A stretch of 64,000 nt of DNA from contig NZ_CP119106.1 in assembly GCF_029643425.1 (NCBI RefSeq), forward strand, positions 248,001-312,000, in the 5' to 3' direction. Position numbers and translations under genes: made by a program. Below, in pieces: positions 35,061 to 43,585 of the stretch. Numbering within the stretch: position 1 is the stretch's first letter; each line of letters starts with the position of its first letter. Origin of the DNA: Isoptericola sp. AK164. Lineage in GTDB: Bacteria; Actinomycetota; Actinomycetes; Actinomycetales; Cellulomonadaceae. The notes below the pieces were generated by a model that made no database searches, was not told where the DNA came from, and saw only the letters and a list, made by a program, of their open reading frames with translations.

Positions 35061-36647
35061 ATGACGCGCGCGGACAGCGTCCCGCAGGCACGGTGCCTGC
35101 GCCGCTGGACGCTGCGCGCCCTCGGGGTCGCCGTCGGCGCCGTGACCACCACCCTCTGCCTCACCTCGACGGCCGCTGCCGCCGACGACACCGGGTCCGA
35201 CGACGGCTCCGGCGGTCTGCTCGGTGGGGTCGTCTCCACCGTCACGGACACGACCGGGACGATCGTCGACGACGTCGTGGAGCCGGTGACGACCACGCTC
35301 GAGAAGACCGTGGAGCAGGCGACCCAGCCGGTCGAGGCCCCCGAACCCGCACCCGAGCCGGAGCCTGCACCTGAGCCCGAGCCCGAGCCCGCACCTGAGC
35401 CGGAACCTGCACCCGAGCCCGAGCCGGAGCCCCAGCCGGCCGAGACCTCGGCGCCCGCCGAGCAGGAGCCGGCCGGGACGAGCAGCTCCGGGACCTCCGA
35501 CGAGCAGCAGAGCGGCTCGTCGACGCAGCCCGCCGCCGCGGAGCAGGACGAGAGCACCCCGGAGGCGGAGTCCTCCACGGCTGGCTCTTCCGAGACCGAG
35601 TCCTCCGAGACCGGGTCCTCCGCCGCGCTGCCGTCCGAGGACACCGGCGGGAGCGTCCTCGGTGACGTCGTCGGGAGCGTGACCGACCCCGTCGAGGACG
35701 TCACCTCCCCGGTGGGCGATCTGGCGGGTGAGGTCGTGACCGGTGTGACCGAGCCGCTCACGGATCCGGTGCTCGACCCCGTCACCGAGACGGTCACCCC
35801 GGTGACCGACACGGTGGGGGAGGCCCTCGCGCCGGACACCGACGCCGCCGCTCCGGTGCTCGACCCCGTCGGGTCGGTCGTCGGCACCGTCGCGGACACG
35901 GCGTCCCCGGTCCTGGAGCCCCTCGGTCCCGTCCTCGACCCGCTCGGCCCCGTGCTGACCGACGTCACCGAGCCCGTCGCCGGTGTCGTGGACCCGGTGC
36001 TGGAGCCCGTCCTGGAGCCGCTCGATCCCGTGCTGTCCTCGCTGGACCCCGTGGTCGGCGTGCTGGATCCGGTGGTCGGCACGCTGGACCCTGTGCTCGA
36101 CCCCCTTGACCCCGTGGTCGACACCGTGCTGCCCGGCCGGGACGAGGACCCCTCCACGGGCGACGGCTCGGTGCCCGGACCGGTCACCGACGGGCCCGCC
36201 GTCGTCGCGCCGACGGACCCCGCGCCGGCCGGTCCGCCACCCGCCGTCGAGGACGCCCCGGCGGCTCTCGAGTCGGCGGAGCCCGCGCCGGTGGCGGCGG
36301 CCGCCGACCGCGCCGCGCAGCAGGTCGCGCCCCGCCCGGAGACCACGCCGGCCTTCGCCGCCGTCGTCCCGGCGCCGGCTGTCGCCGTCGAGCACCCCGG
36401 TGCGACCGTCCGTTCGACGACCGCCGCCCCGGCGGCCGGCGGACCGGCCGCGTCGGCTCCGCAGCTCAGCACGAGCGCGGCGGGCGGCTCCTCGAGCAGC
36501 CTCCGCGGTGCGTCGGGCGCCGGCGACGCCGGGGCCCAGCTGGCCGGCCGGCCGCTCGCGGGCGCCACCACCTACCTGGTGCCCGCCGTCGACGCCTTCG
36601 TCCACCTCCCCACCCCTCACTCCGAGATCCCTGTCTCTCCTGCCTGA
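35061..36647 (+). CDS. Exported repetitive acidic Pro/Glu/Asp/Val protein
   Basis: 528 residues from ATG 35061. An N-terminal signal peptide (twin-Arg-free RRWTLRALGVAVGAVTTTLCL, cleavage near TAAAADD) is followed by a PEP/EPA repeat tract, a Ser/Glu-rich tract, and then irregular repeats of VLDPV, LEPLDPVL and VTEPV. There is no cysteine-rich, catalytic or membrane domain, and no LPXTG. Similar low-complexity proteins coat actinobacterial cells or form extended linkers. Purine-rich GGGGGAA precedes the ATG. The end of the gene pairs with the ribosome binding site of the next gene. The function is unknown. Confidence 0.7.
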   Translation: MTRADSVPQARCLRRWTLRALGVAVGAVTTTLCLTSTAAAADDTGSDDGSGGLLGGVVSTVTDTTGTIVDDVVEPVTTTLEKTVEQATQPVEAPEPAPEPEPAPEPEPEPAPEPEPAPEPEPEPQPAETSAPAEQEPAGTSSSGTSDEQQSGSSTQPAAAEQDESTPEAESSTAGSSETESSETGSSAALPSEDTGGSVLGDVVGSVTDPVEDVTSPVGDLAGEVVTGVTEPLTDPVLDPVTETVTPVTDTVGEALAPDTDAAAPVLDPVGSVVGTVADTASPVLEPLGPVLDPLGPVLTDVTEPVAGVVDPVLEPVLEPLDPVLSSLDPVVGVLDPVVGTLDPVLDPLDPVVDTVLPGRDEDPSTGDGSVPGPVTDGPAVVAPTDPAPAGPPPAVEDAPAALESAEPAPVAAAADRAAQQVAPRPETTPAFAAVVPAPAVAVEHPGATVRSTTAAPAAGGPAASAPQLSTSAAGGSSSSLRGASGAGDAGAQLAGRPLAGATTYLVPAVDAFVHLPTPHSEIPVSPA

Positions 36648-36730
36648 CGTGGCCTCGCCGCGCCCGTGAGCGCGGCACGCCGCGGGTGGCTCCCGCCGCC
36701 CGCCCACCACGTCAGGAACAGGAGAGACAG
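36631..36730 (+). promoter_or_regulatory. Inverted repeat that masks the ribosome binding site of the next gene
   Basis: The left arm (36631-36652) spans the stop codon of the first surface-protein gene. The right arm (36707-36730) carries the AGGAGA ribosome binding site, seven bases before ATG 36733. The arms are complementary as 12 bases (CTGTCTCTCCTG with CAGGAGAGACAG) plus 10 bases (CCTGACGTGG with CCACGTCAGG), interrupted only by a two-base bulge. The 54-base loop includes a smaller GC stem near 36672-36683. A ribosome reaching the first stop would open the left arm, which suggests translational coupling. Confidence 0.7.
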
Positions 36731-36732
36731 TC

Positions 36733-38598
36733 ATGCGTACGAACGCGCGCCGAGTGCTGCAGTCAGCACTCGTCACAGGCGGCCTGCTGGTCGCCGGGGC
36801 CTGGACGGCCCACGCTGCCGAGGACGACGTCGTCGACGTCGAGATCGGCGAGGACACCTCGGTCGAGCTCAACCTGGCCGAGGTCACCGAGGAGTCGAAC
36901 GACGCCTCGCTCGACACCCCGATCGACCTGCCCGAGGTCGACACCGAGCCGGTCGAGGAGCTCGTCGACGACATCGTCGGCGAGGACGGGCCGGTCGACG
37001 ACGTCCTGGGTGCCGACGAGCCCACCGAGACCACGACGGACGACGTCGTGGACGCCGTCGCCGAGGACGTCAGCCAGACCGTCGAGGACGCCACCGCCGG
37101 TGACGTCGAGGCGGTCGTGGAGGACGTCGCCGGTGAGGACGGGATCGTCGACGACGTGATCGAGGACGGCGGGTCCGACTCCGCCGCCGACGGCACGGCC
37201 GGGATGGTCACCGAGACGGTGGAGGACGTGGCCGGGACGGTCACCGAGACCGCCGAGGACACCGACGGGTCCACGGGGTCCGACGGGGCCGTCTCGGAGA
37301 CGGTCGATGGGCTGCTCGGCGAGGACGGGGTCGTCGACGACGTCCTCGGTGCCGACGAGCCCTCCGAGGGCGTGACCGACCGAGTCGTCGAGGAGACCCT
37401 CGACAACGTCGAGAACACCGTGGACGACGCCCTGGAGGGCGACGTGGACGCCGTGGTGGACGACGTCGTGGCCGACGAGGGCGTGGTCGACGACGCGCTG
37501 GAGGACGGCGGCGTGGACGCCGCTCTCGACGAGGTCGACGCCGTGGTCACGGACGTCGACGGTGCGCTGGGCGCCGACGGGGCCGTCTCGGAGACGGTCG
37601 ATGGGCTGCTCGGCGAGGACGGGGTCGTCGACGACGTCCTCGGTGCCGACGAGCCCTCCGAGGGCGTGACCGACCGAGTCGTCGAGGAGACCCTCGACAA
37701 CGTCGACGGCACGCTCGACGAGCTGCTCGACGGCGACCTCGACGGTGTGGCCCGCGAGGTCCTCGACGAGGACGGTGTCGTGGACGACGCCCTGGAGGAC
37801 GGTGGCCTCGACACGGTCGTCGCCGACGTCGTGGACTCCACCGGCACGGTCGACGACCTGCTCGGGACGGATGACCTCGTCGAGGGCACCGTGGACGGGA
37901 TCGCCGGTGAGGACGGCCTGGTCGACGACATCGTCGGGCCGGACGAGCCCGAGGAGGGCGTCACCGACGGACTGCTCGACGAGATCCGGAACGACCTCGA
38001 CGAGACCGTGACGGAGCTGCTCGAGGGTGACCTCGTCGGCGTCGTGGACTCGGTGCTCGACGAGGACGGCCTGGTCGACGACATCGTCGAGAACGGTGCC
38101 GGCGACGGTTCCGACGGTGGGGACGACGGTTCCGACGGTGGGGACGACGGGTCGGACGGGACCGACGGGTCGGACGGGACTGATGGTTCCGACGGCTCCG
38201 ACGGGACTGATGGTTCCGACGGGACTGACGGCACCGACGGGACCGACGGCTCGGACGGCACCGACGGCTCCGACGGGACTGATGGTTCCGACGGCTCGGA
38301 CGGCACCGACGCGAGCAACGGGTCGGGCAACGGTCCCGACGGGTCGGGCGACGGCTCCGGTGGCACCACGGATGGCATGACGACCGGCGGGTCCGGCGGG
38401 TCCTCGGGCGTGCTGACCTCGTCGTCCACGTCGTCCGGCGGTTCGGCCACGACGGTGACGTCTTCCGGCACCGGGACGCTCCCGCAGACGGGGGCCGAGA
38501 CCGGTCTGCTCGGTCTGGCCGGCCTGCTGGCCGCGCTGGGGGCCGCCCTGGTGGCCCTGCGTCGTCGGACGCTCCGCCCGGGCGTCGTGACCGGCTGA
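36733..38598 (+). CDS. LPQTG-anchored acidic repeat surface protein
   Basis: 621 residues. A signal peptide (residues about 1-28, AHAAEDD cleavage) leads into roughly 430 residues of Asp/Glu/Val/Gly repeats built on (E)DG(V/L)VDD(V/I) units, then an SDGTDG tract (38100-38310). The C-terminus is a sorting signal: LPQTG (583-587), hydrophobic helix [19 protein letters not shown] and RRR tail. A sortase would link it to peptidoglycan; no sortase gene lies in the window. Highly acidic repeats resemble calcium- or cation-binding stalks. Two internal segments are identical at DNA level. It is paired with the previous exported gene through the inverted repeat. Confidence 0.8.
   Translation: MRTNARRVLQSALVTGGLLVAGAWTAHAAEDDVVDVEIGEDTSVELNLAEVTEESNDASLDTPIDLPEVDTEPVEELVDDIVGEDGPVDDVLGADEPTETTTDDVVDAVAEDVSQTVEDATAGDVEAVVEDVAGEDGIVDDVIEDGGSDSAADGTAGMVTETVEDVAGTVTETAEDTDGSTGSDGAVSETVDGLLGEDGVVDDVLGADEPSEGVTDRVVEETLDNVENTVDDALEGDVDAVVDDVVADEGVVDDALEDGGVDAALDEVDAVVTDVDGALGADGAVSETVDGLLGEDGVVDDVLGADEPSEGVTDRVVEETLDNVDGTLDELLDGDLDGVAREVLDEDGVVDDALEDGGLDTVVADVVDSTGTVDDLLGTDDLVEGTVDGIAGEDGLVDDIVGPDEPEEGVTDGLLDEIRNDLDETVTELLEGDLVGVVDSVLDEDGLVDDIVENGAGDGSDGGDDGSDGGDDGSDGTDGSDGTDGSDGSDGTDGSDGTDGTDGTDGSDGTDGSDGTDGSDGSDGTDASNGSGNGPDGSGDGSGGTTDGMTTGGSGGSSGVLTSSSTSSGGSATTVTSSGTGTLPQTGAETGLLGLAGLLAALGAALVALRRRTLRPGVVTG
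37280..37412 (+). repeat. 133-base perfect direct repeat, copy 1
   Basis: Identical base for base to 37574-37706, 294 bases (98 codons) downstream and in frame. Perfect identity at synonymous positions points to a recent duplication or gene conversion within the surface-protein gene. Confidence 0.95.
37574..37706 (+). repeat. 133-base perfect direct repeat, copy 2
   Basis: Second copy of the repeat at 37280-37412. Recombination between the copies would delete or add 98 residues without a frameshift, so length polymorphism between strains is expected. Confidence 0.95.
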
Positions 38599-38612
38599 CC
38601 CGAAGCCACGTG

Positions 38613-38674
38613 GCCGAGCCGGTGCGGTGCCTGGAGCGTCGCAGGGGGGCGCACCACGCCCGCGCCGGCTCGGC
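38613..38674 (+). terminator. Stem-loop after the LPQTG protein gene
   Basis: GCCGAGCCGG (38613-38622) and CCGGCTCGGC (38665-38674) are perfectly complementary. The loop holds a second pairing of GTGCGGTGC-like and GCACCAC-like bases. The stem lies 15 bases after the stop codon and probably ends the surface-protein transcript. Confidence 0.6.
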
Positions 38675-38721
38675 GTGGCCCACAGCTCGTGACCGGCCGC
38701 CCGGTCGGTCACGGAGGAACG

Positions 38722-38764
38722 GCGTGGGTCCGGTCCGTCGCTGGGGAGCGCGCCGGGCCCACGC
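38722..38764 (-). terminator. Stem-loop after the ArsR gene
   Basis: GCGTGGGTCCGG (38722-38733) pairs with CCGGGCCCACGC (38753-38764) with one mismatch. It lies 15 bases beyond the end of the reverse-strand ArsR gene and faces the terminator of the converging gene. Confidence 0.55.
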
Positions 38765-38779
38765 TGCCGGTCTGCCCGC

Positions 38780-39133
38780 TCAGAGCGTGCGCAGGTCCTC
38801 GGCCACCTGGTCGAGGGCACCGGGGGTAAGCGCGTAGTAGGCCCACCGACCGCGCTGGCGGCGGGTGAGCAGCCCCGCCTCGACGAGCACCTTGAGGTGG
38901 TGGCTGACGGTCGGCTGGCTCAGCCCGACCGGTGCGGTGAGGTCGCAGACGCACGCCTCGTGCCCCTCCTGGGCGGCCACGAGGGAGAGCAGCCGGACCC
39001 GCGCGGGCTCGCCGAGGGCCTTGAAGACCCGGGCGAGCGTCGCGGCGCGGTCGTCGTCGAGCCCGTCCGCGGCCGGTGCGGTGCAGCACGCGGGCGGCGC
39101 GGCCTCGGGGGCGGGCGCTCCGGTCGTCGTCAT
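38780..39133 (-). CDS. ArsR/SmtB family metal-sensing repressor
   Basis: 117 residues from ATG 39133. Winged helix-turn-helix with recognition segment SQPTVSHHLKVLVEAGLL. CVCDL (Cys61, Cys63) at the alpha-3 position matches the arsenite/antimonite site of ArsR proteins, and an N-terminal PPACC could add a third ligand. Binding of As(III) would release it from DNA. It is divergent from the flavoprotein gene at 39218, with a TCGACAA inverted repeat in between, so that gene is the likely target. Confidence 0.87.
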   Translation of the reverse strand: MTTTGAPAPEAAPPACCTAPAADGLDDDRAATLARVFKALGEPARVRLLSLVAAQEGHEACVCDLTAPVGLSQPTVSHHLKVLVEAGLLTRRQRGRWAYYALTPGALDQVAEDLRTL

Positions 39134-39152
39134 GGCCTCATCTTGCCACGTA

Positions 39153-39204
39153 TCGACAAGTATGGATATGTTGTCGACCCGGCAACACATAGACGATCAT
39201 CGAT
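39153..39204. promoter_or_regulatory. ArsR operator region between the repressor and flavoprotein genes
   Basis: A perfect seven-base inverted repeat TCGACAA (39153-39159) and TTGTCGA (39171-39177) is centred in the divergent spacer. A second element, ATAGACGATCATCGAT (39189-39204), shares its first ten bases with a site in front of the arsenic operon at 49191. Both are candidate ArsR sites. Confidence 0.6.
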
Positions 39205-39217
39205 CTGGAGGCGTGGC

Positions 39218-40588
39218 ATGGGGACGACGACGGAGCATCCGGTGGTGGTGATCGGCGCCGGCCCGACCGGTCTCGCCGCCGCGGCGCACCTGCTCGAGCG
39301 GGGCCTGGACCCGCTCGTCCTCGAGGCCGGCGACGGCCCCGGGGCCACGATCGCGCAGTGGGGGCACGTCCGGCTGTTCTCGCCGTGGCGGTACTGCCTG
39401 GACGCGGCCTCCCGGCGCCTGCTCGACGGCGCCGGCGGGTGGGAGGTGCCGGACCTGGACGCGCTGCCGACCGGCGCCGACCTGGTCCACGACTACCTCG
39501 AGCCGCTCGCGGCCACACCCGCCCTGCGCGACCGGATCCGCTACGGCGTCCGCGTCACCGCCGTCGTCCGCGACGGTGCCGACCGCACGCGCTCGCTCGG
39601 GCGCGAGCGGCGCGCCTACCGCGTGCGCACCCGGACGTCCGACGGCGGCACCCACGACGTGCTCGCCCGTGCCGTGGTCGACGCCTCGGGGACCTGGACG
39701 CGTCCCAACCCGGTCGGCGCGCACGGGATCCCCGCCGTGGGGGAGTCCGACGCCGGGGCCCACCTCACCGGGCCGCTGCCCGACGTCCTGGGTGCCGAGC
39801 GCGACCGGTTCGCCGGCCGCCACACCCTGGTCGTGGGGATGGGCCACTCCGCCGCCAACACCCTGCTCGCGCTCGTCGACCTCGCCGGCCAGGCGTCCGG
39901 CACCCGCATCACGTGGGCCGTCCGCGGCGGGTCGGCCCGCCGCCTGTTCGGCGGCGGCTCCGACGACGCGCTGCCCGCCCGCGGGCTCCTGGGCAGCCGG
40001 CTGCGCGAGGCGGTCGACGCGGGGCGCCTCGGGCTGGTCACCCGGGCCGCGGTCGACGAGCTCGTACCGGACGGCGACGTCGTGCACGTGCGGGGGAGCG
40101 GTCGTCGCGACGGCGTCGACGGGCCGCTCGACCTCGCGGTGCACCAGGTCGTCGGCGCCACCGGGTTCCGTCCGGACCTGGACATGCTGCGCGAGGTCCG
40201 GCTCGACCTCGACCCCGTCGTCGAGGCGCCCGTCCGGCTGGCCCCCCTGATCGACCCGAACCTGCACTCCTGCGGGACCGTCGAACCGCACGGGGAGTCC
40301 GTGCTCCGCCACCCCGATGCCGGCTTCTACCTCGCCGGCATGAAGTCCTACGGCCGCGCGCCCACGTTCCTGCTCGCGACCGGCTACGAGCAGGTCCGTT
40401 CGATCGCCGCCGCGCTCGCCGGGGACCGGGCGGCCGCCGACGCCGTGCGGCTCGAGCTGCCCGCCACCGGCGTCTGCTCGACCGACCTCGGTGGCGACGG
40501 TGTCGACGGCGGCGACGGAGCAGCGTGCTGCGGGACGACGGCGGAACCGGGCCCCCAGCCCGTGGAGCTGACGCTCGCGCCCCGCTAG
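39218..40588 (+). CDS. FAD/NAD(P)-dependent flavoprotein in an ArsR unit
   Basis: 456 residues. FAD site VIGAGPTGLAAAAHLLERGL and a second nucleotide site VVGMGHSAANTLLALV show a two-dinucleotide flavoprotein related to flavin monooxygenases, as in ArsO-like proteins found in arsenic loci. The C-terminus is Gly/Asp-rich and has extra cysteines (GVCSTDLGG, AACCGTT). GGAGG precedes ATG 39218. Since ArsR is divergent, arsenic or another thiophilic metal is the likely inducer. The chemistry is unproven; the ArsO parallel is by context. Confidence 0.75.
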   Translation: MGTTTEHPVVVIGAGPTGLAAAAHLLERGLDPLVLEAGDGPGATIAQWGHVRLFSPWRYCLDAASRRLLDGAGGWEVPDLDALPTGADLVHDYLEPLAATPALRDRIRYGVRVTAVVRDGADRTRSLGRERRAYRVRTRTSDGGTHDVLARAVVDASGTWTRPNPVGAHGIPAVGESDAGAHLTGPLPDVLGAERDRFAGRHTLVVGMGHSAANTLLALVDLAGQASGTRITWAVRGGSARRLFGGGSDDALPARGLLGSRLREAVDAGRLGLVTRAAVDELVPDGDVVHVRGSGRRDGVDGPLDLAVHQVVGATGFRPDLDMLREVRLDLDPVVEAPVRLAPLIDPNLHSCGTVEPHGESVLRHPDAGFYLAGMKSYGRAPTFLLATGYEQVRSIAAALAGDRAAADAVRLELPATGVCSTDLGGDGVDGGDGAACCGTTAEPGPQPVELTLAPR

Positions 40589-40591
40589 CCC

Positions 40592-40636
40592 GTGGCCCGC
40601 GCGGTGGTGGCCCGCGTGGTGGTGGCCCGCGCGGTG
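40592..40636. repeat. Three-copy 15-base tandem after the flavoprotein gene
   Basis: GTGGCCCGCGCGGTG repeated three times (one base differs in the middle copy) directly after the stop codon, followed by a partial fourth copy. Slippage-type repeat; no evidence that it is functional. Confidence 0.9.
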
Positions 40637-40685
40637 GTGGCCGAACACCGCGCGGGTGCCGACGCCCGGTGCCATGAGTGGTGCC

Positions 40686-41003
40686 ATGACCTCGCGCCCC
40701 GCGGTCCGCCGCGCCGCTGCCGCCGTCCTCGCCGTTGTCGTCCTCGCCGTGGTCGCCGCCTGCGCCGCGGGCCCGAACCCCGGCCTCGACACCGCGCCGC
40801 CGGGCGCCGAGGACCCGGCGGGGTTCTGGTACGGGCTCTGGCAGGGGATGATCCTGCCGGTCACCTTCGTCGTGTCGCTGTTCACGGACACCGTGTCGAT
40901 CTACGAGGTCCACAACAGCGGCAACTGGTACGACTTCGGGTACGTGCTGGGCATCTCGTTCGTCTTCGGCGGACCGTTCGGCGCGAGCCGCGCGCGTCGC
41001 TGA
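40686..41003 (+). CDS. Small membrane or lipoprotein of unknown function
   Basis: 105 residues from ATG 40686 (ATG 40674 is also possible). Signal-like N-terminus RRAAAAVLAVVVLAVVAACAAGPN with a lipobox-like VAAC. A second hydrophobic segment, FWYGLWQGMILPVTFVVSLF, is followed by YDFGYVLGISFVFGGPFG. Aromatic-rich short proteins like this occur in actinobacteria without a known role. No informative neighbours; it ends about 150 bases before the GntR gene. Confidence 0.6.
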   Translation: MTSRPAVRRAAAAVLAVVVLAVVAACAAGPNPGLDTAPPGAEDPAGFWYGLWQGMILPVTFVVSLFTDTVSIYEVHNSGNWYDFGYVLGISFVFGGPFGASRARR

Positions 41004-41118
41004 GGTCCTCGTCCGGCACCGGGGCGCGCCGGACGGCGGCCGTCGAACCGGCCCGTCGAACCAGCCCGTCGACCAGTCCGTCGACCAGTCCGTCGTGACC
41101 ACGTCGCGCGGCAGAGGC

Positions 41119-41159
41119 TTGACGCGGACGCGTTCGTGGCATGCAATATATTGCATGCC
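41119..41159 (+). promoter_or_regulatory. GntR promoter with a 22-base perfect palindrome over the start codon
   Basis: TTGACG (41119-41124), a 17-base spacer and TGCAAT (41142-41147) make the promoter. GGCATGCAATA (41138-41148) is followed directly by its exact reverse complement (41149-41159), covering the -10 box and the ATG at 41155. A GntR dimer bound here would block RNA polymerase; the mRNA would begin at or next to the ATG. Confidence 0.8.
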
Positions 41160-41838
41160 GGTTCCCGCCGAGACGCTCCCGCACCGTCCGCTCCTGCGCG
41201 ACGAGGTCTACGCGCGGCTGCGTGACGCCATCGTCGACGGCACGCTCGCGCCGGACGAGCAGCTGCGGGACGCCGAGCTCGCGGCCTGGCTCGGCGTGAG
41301 CCGCACACCGGTGCGCGAGGCGCTCCTCGAGCTCGCCCGGGCGGGGCTGGTGCGGGCCGTACCCGGCCGGTCGACCGTCGTCGCACCCCTGGACGAGACG
41401 AGCGTGCGGGACGCCCAGGCCGTCGTCGCGGCGATGCACCGGGTGGCCGTCGAGCAGGCCGTGCCCCGGATGACCGCCGACGACCTGGACCGCATGCGCG
41501 CCGCGAACGCGGCGTTCGCCGCGGCGCAGCGGAGCGGCGACCCGGACGCCGCGATGGTCGCCGACGAGGAGTTCCACGCCGTCGCGCTCGACGTCTGCGG
41601 CAACGCCGCCGTCCGGGACGTGATCGCCCGCTACGAACCCGTGCTGCACCGCGCCGAGCGGCTGCGGTTCGCCTCCCACGAGGGCCGCGACTCCGCGGCC
41701 CGCCACGACCGGCTCGTCGCCCTGTGCGCCGCGGGCGACACCGCCGGCGCCGCGGCCGTGGCGGAGCAGACCTGGCTCAGCCTCACCGTCCCCGGACGGC
41801 CGGAGACCGTACGACCCGACACCGAGGAGACACCGTGA
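41155..41838 (+). CDS. GntR family (FadR/FCD subgroup) regulator of ACC deaminase
   Basis: 227 residues from ATG 41155. N-terminal winged helix ([54 protein letters not shown]) is followed by an all-helical FCD ligand-binding domain ([26 protein letters not shown] with metal-binding His/Asp). It overlaps the acdS start by four bases (GTGA), so one mRNA encodes both. The palindrome across its own start codon implies autorepression. The natural inducer is likely ACC or a breakdown product; that is inference. Confidence 0.88.
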   Translation: MPVPAETLPHRPLLRDEVYARLRDAIVDGTLAPDEQLRDAELAAWLGVSRTPVREALLELARAGLVRAVPGRSTVVAPLDETSVRDAQAVVAAMHRVAVEQAVPRMTADDLDRMRAANAAFAAAQRSGDPDAAMVADEEFHAVALDVCGNAAVRDVIARYEPVLHRAERLRFASHEGRDSAARHDRLVALCAAGDTAGAAAVAEQTWLSLTVPGRPETVRPDTEETP

Positions 41839-42854
41839 CGCTCGACGACTTCCCCCGCTACCCGCTCACCTTCGGCCCGAGCCCCCTGCAGCACCTGAAG
41901 CGGCTGTCCCAGCACCTCGGCGGCGCCCAGGTCTGGGCCAAGCGCGAGGACGTCAACAGCGGTCTCGCGTTCGGCGGCAACAAGGTCCGCAAGCTCGAGT
42001 ACATCGTGCCGGACGTGCTCGCCTCGGGCGCCGACACCCTCGTGTCCATCGGCGGGTACCAGTCCAACCACACCCGCCAGGTCGCCGCCGTCGCCGCCCA
42101 CCTGGGCCTGAAGGCCCGGCTGGTGCAGGAGAAGTGGGTCCCGTGGGACGACCCGACCAACGACAAGGTCGGCAACATCCTGCTGTCGCGCATGATGGGC
42201 GCCGACTCCCGGCTCGACGACGCCGGGTTCGACATCGGCATCCGCGACTCCTGGAAGTCCGCGCTGCGCGAGGTCGAGGAGGCCGGCGGCACCCCGTACC
42301 CGATCCCCGCCGGCGCCTCCGAGCACCGTCTCGGCGGTCTCGGCTTCGCGAACTGGGCGTTCGAGGTCGCTCAGCAGGAGAAGGAGCAGGGCGTCTTCTT
42401 CGACACGATCGTGGTGTGCACCGTGACCGGGTCCACCCACGCGGGCATGATCGCCGGGTTCGCCGCCCTCGAGGAGCTCACCGGCGTGCGCCGCCGCGTG
42501 CTCGGGATCGACGCCTCGGCCACCCTCGACAAGACCCGCGACCAGGTCGGCCGGATCGCCCGGCACACCGCCGAGCTCATCGAGCTGGGCCGGGACCTGC
42601 GGGACGACGAGATCCAGGTCCTCGACGGCTGGGCCGGCGACCTCTACGGCATCCCCGTGGAGTCCACCGAGAACGCCATGCGGCTCGGGGCCGAGCTGGA
42701 GGCGATGATCACCGACCCCGTCTACGAGGGGAAGTCCCTCGCCGGGCTGATCGACCTCGTCGGCAGCGGCGACGTCCCGCGGGACTCCACGGTCCTCTAC
42801 GCCCACCTCGGCGGGCAGCCGGCGCTCAACGCCTACCACTCGCTCTGGTCGTAG
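41835..42854 (+). CDS. acdS: 1-aminocyclopropane-1-carboxylate deaminase
   Basis: 339 residues, the family's normal length. The PLP enzyme splits the plant ethylene precursor ACC into 2-oxobutyrate and ammonia. PLP Lys lies in [12 protein letters not shown] (about 51); [15 protein letters not shown] is the cyclopropane-ring pocket. Residues that separate true ACC deaminase from D-cysteine desulfhydrase are present: Tyr-Glu in DPVYEGKS and Leu in YAHLGG (desulfhydrases carry Ser and Thr at the last two). GTG start within the regulator's stop. Known to lower plant stress ethylene in rhizobacteria; here that role is inferred. Confidence 0.93.
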   Translation: MTLDDFPRYPLTFGPSPLQHLKRLSQHLGGAQVWAKREDVNSGLAFGGNKVRKLEYIVPDVLASGADTLVSIGGYQSNHTRQVAAVAAHLGLKARLVQEKWVPWDDPTNDKVGNILLSRMMGADSRLDDAGFDIGIRDSWKSALREVEEAGGTPYPIPAGASEHRLGGLGFANWAFEVAQQEKEQGVFFDTIVVCTVTGSTHAGMIAGFAALEELTGVRRRVLGIDASATLDKTRDQVGRIARHTAELIELGRDLRDDEIQVLDGWAGDLYGIPVESTENAMRLGAELEAMITDPVYEGKSLAGLIDLVGSGDVPRDSTVLYAHLGGQPALNAYHSLWS

Positions 42855-42857
42855 CGG

Positions 42858-43580
42858 TCAGCGGTCCGCCGAGCAGCAGTCGTCGCCGCAGCCGCAGGTG
42901 CCGCCGTCGGGCCCCTCGGACATCTCGGCCCCGATCATCGCCGCGACGGGGGTGCAGCAGGCGTCCCCGCGCCACGCCTCGAGTCCTTCGCGCACCGCGA
43001 CGGCGGCGATGACGAGCGCCGCGAGGGGGTCGGCCCAGGTCCAGCCGAGCGTCGAGTTGAGCACCAGCCCGACGAGCAGCACGGCGGACAGGTAGGTGCA
43101 GATCAGGGTCTGCTTGGAGTCGGAGACCGCCGAGGCGGAGCCGAGCTCCCGTCCGGTGCGGCGCTCGAACCAGGACAGCAGCGGCATGACGGCGAGGCTC
43201 ACGGCGGCGAGCACGATGCCGACGGTGGAGTGGTCGGGCTCGGCGGCCCCGAGCAGGGTGCGCACGGCGTCGACGGTGACGAACGCGGCCAGGCCGAAGA
43301 ACGAGAAGGCGATGACGCGCAGCGCCACCCGTTCGCGTCGGTGCGGGTCGGGAGCGGCGAACTGCCAGGCCACGGCGGCGGCGGAGAGCACCTCGACGAC
43401 GGAGTCGAGCCCGAACCCGACCAGGGCCGCGGACGAGGCGAGACGGCCGGCCGTGAGGGCGACCACCGCCTCGACGACGTTGTAGGCGATCGTCGCCGTG
43501 ACGATCCAGCGCACGCGGCGCTCGAGCACCGCCCGGCGCGCCGTCGTGAGCGAGCGAGGGCCGGAGCCGACGGAGGTCAT
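42858..43580 (-). CDS. Cation diffusion facilitator family transporter, Cys-rich tail
   Basis: 240 residues with about five or six helices: VVEAVVALTAGRLASSAALVGFGLDSVVEVLSA carries the FxxDS CDF motif, and ADPLAALVIAAVAV is the second metal-site helix. The tail is rich in Cys (GDACCTPVA, GTCGCGDDCC), which could bind soft metals. It lacks the full C-terminal CDF domain. TAGCGT (43588-43593) sits seven bases before ATG 43580, within the end of the APC permease gene, so it may be transcribed with the arsenic operon and from its own promoter. Cargo could be zinc or another divalent metal. Confidence 0.82.
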   Translation of the reverse strand: MTSVGSGPRSLTTARRAVLERRVRWIVTATIAYNVVEAVVALTAGRLASSAALVGFGLDSVVEVLSAAAVAWQFAAPDPHRRERVALRVIAFSFFGLAAFVTVDAVRTLLGAAEPDHSTVGIVLAAVSLAVMPLLSWFERRTGRELGSASAVSDSKQTLICTYLSAVLLVGLVLNSTLGWTWADPLAALVIAAVAVREGLEAWRGDACCTPVAAMIGAEMSEGPDGGTCGCGDDCCSADR

Positions 43581-43585
43581 GACCT

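Noticed and set aside
36653-36706. Simple intrinsic terminator between the two surface-protein genes
   Set aside because: The stem is very long, encloses the next ribosome binding site and has no T tract; a real terminator lies after the second gene at 38613-38674.
36631-36730. Terminal inverted repeats of a small mobile or invertible element
   Set aside because: The interior is only 54 bases with no target duplication or recombinase, and the arm position on a stop codon and ribosome binding site fits RNA regulation better.
35016-38657. 1213-codon open frame on the minus strand
   Set aside because: Mirror of the repetitive surface-protein genes; the Ser/Thr/Pro repeats arise from reading the same DNA repeats backwards.
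40592-40636. Regulatory repeat array after the flavoprotein gene
   Set aside because: 15-base GC-rich tandem directly after a stop codon with no nearby promoter; it looks like replication slippage.
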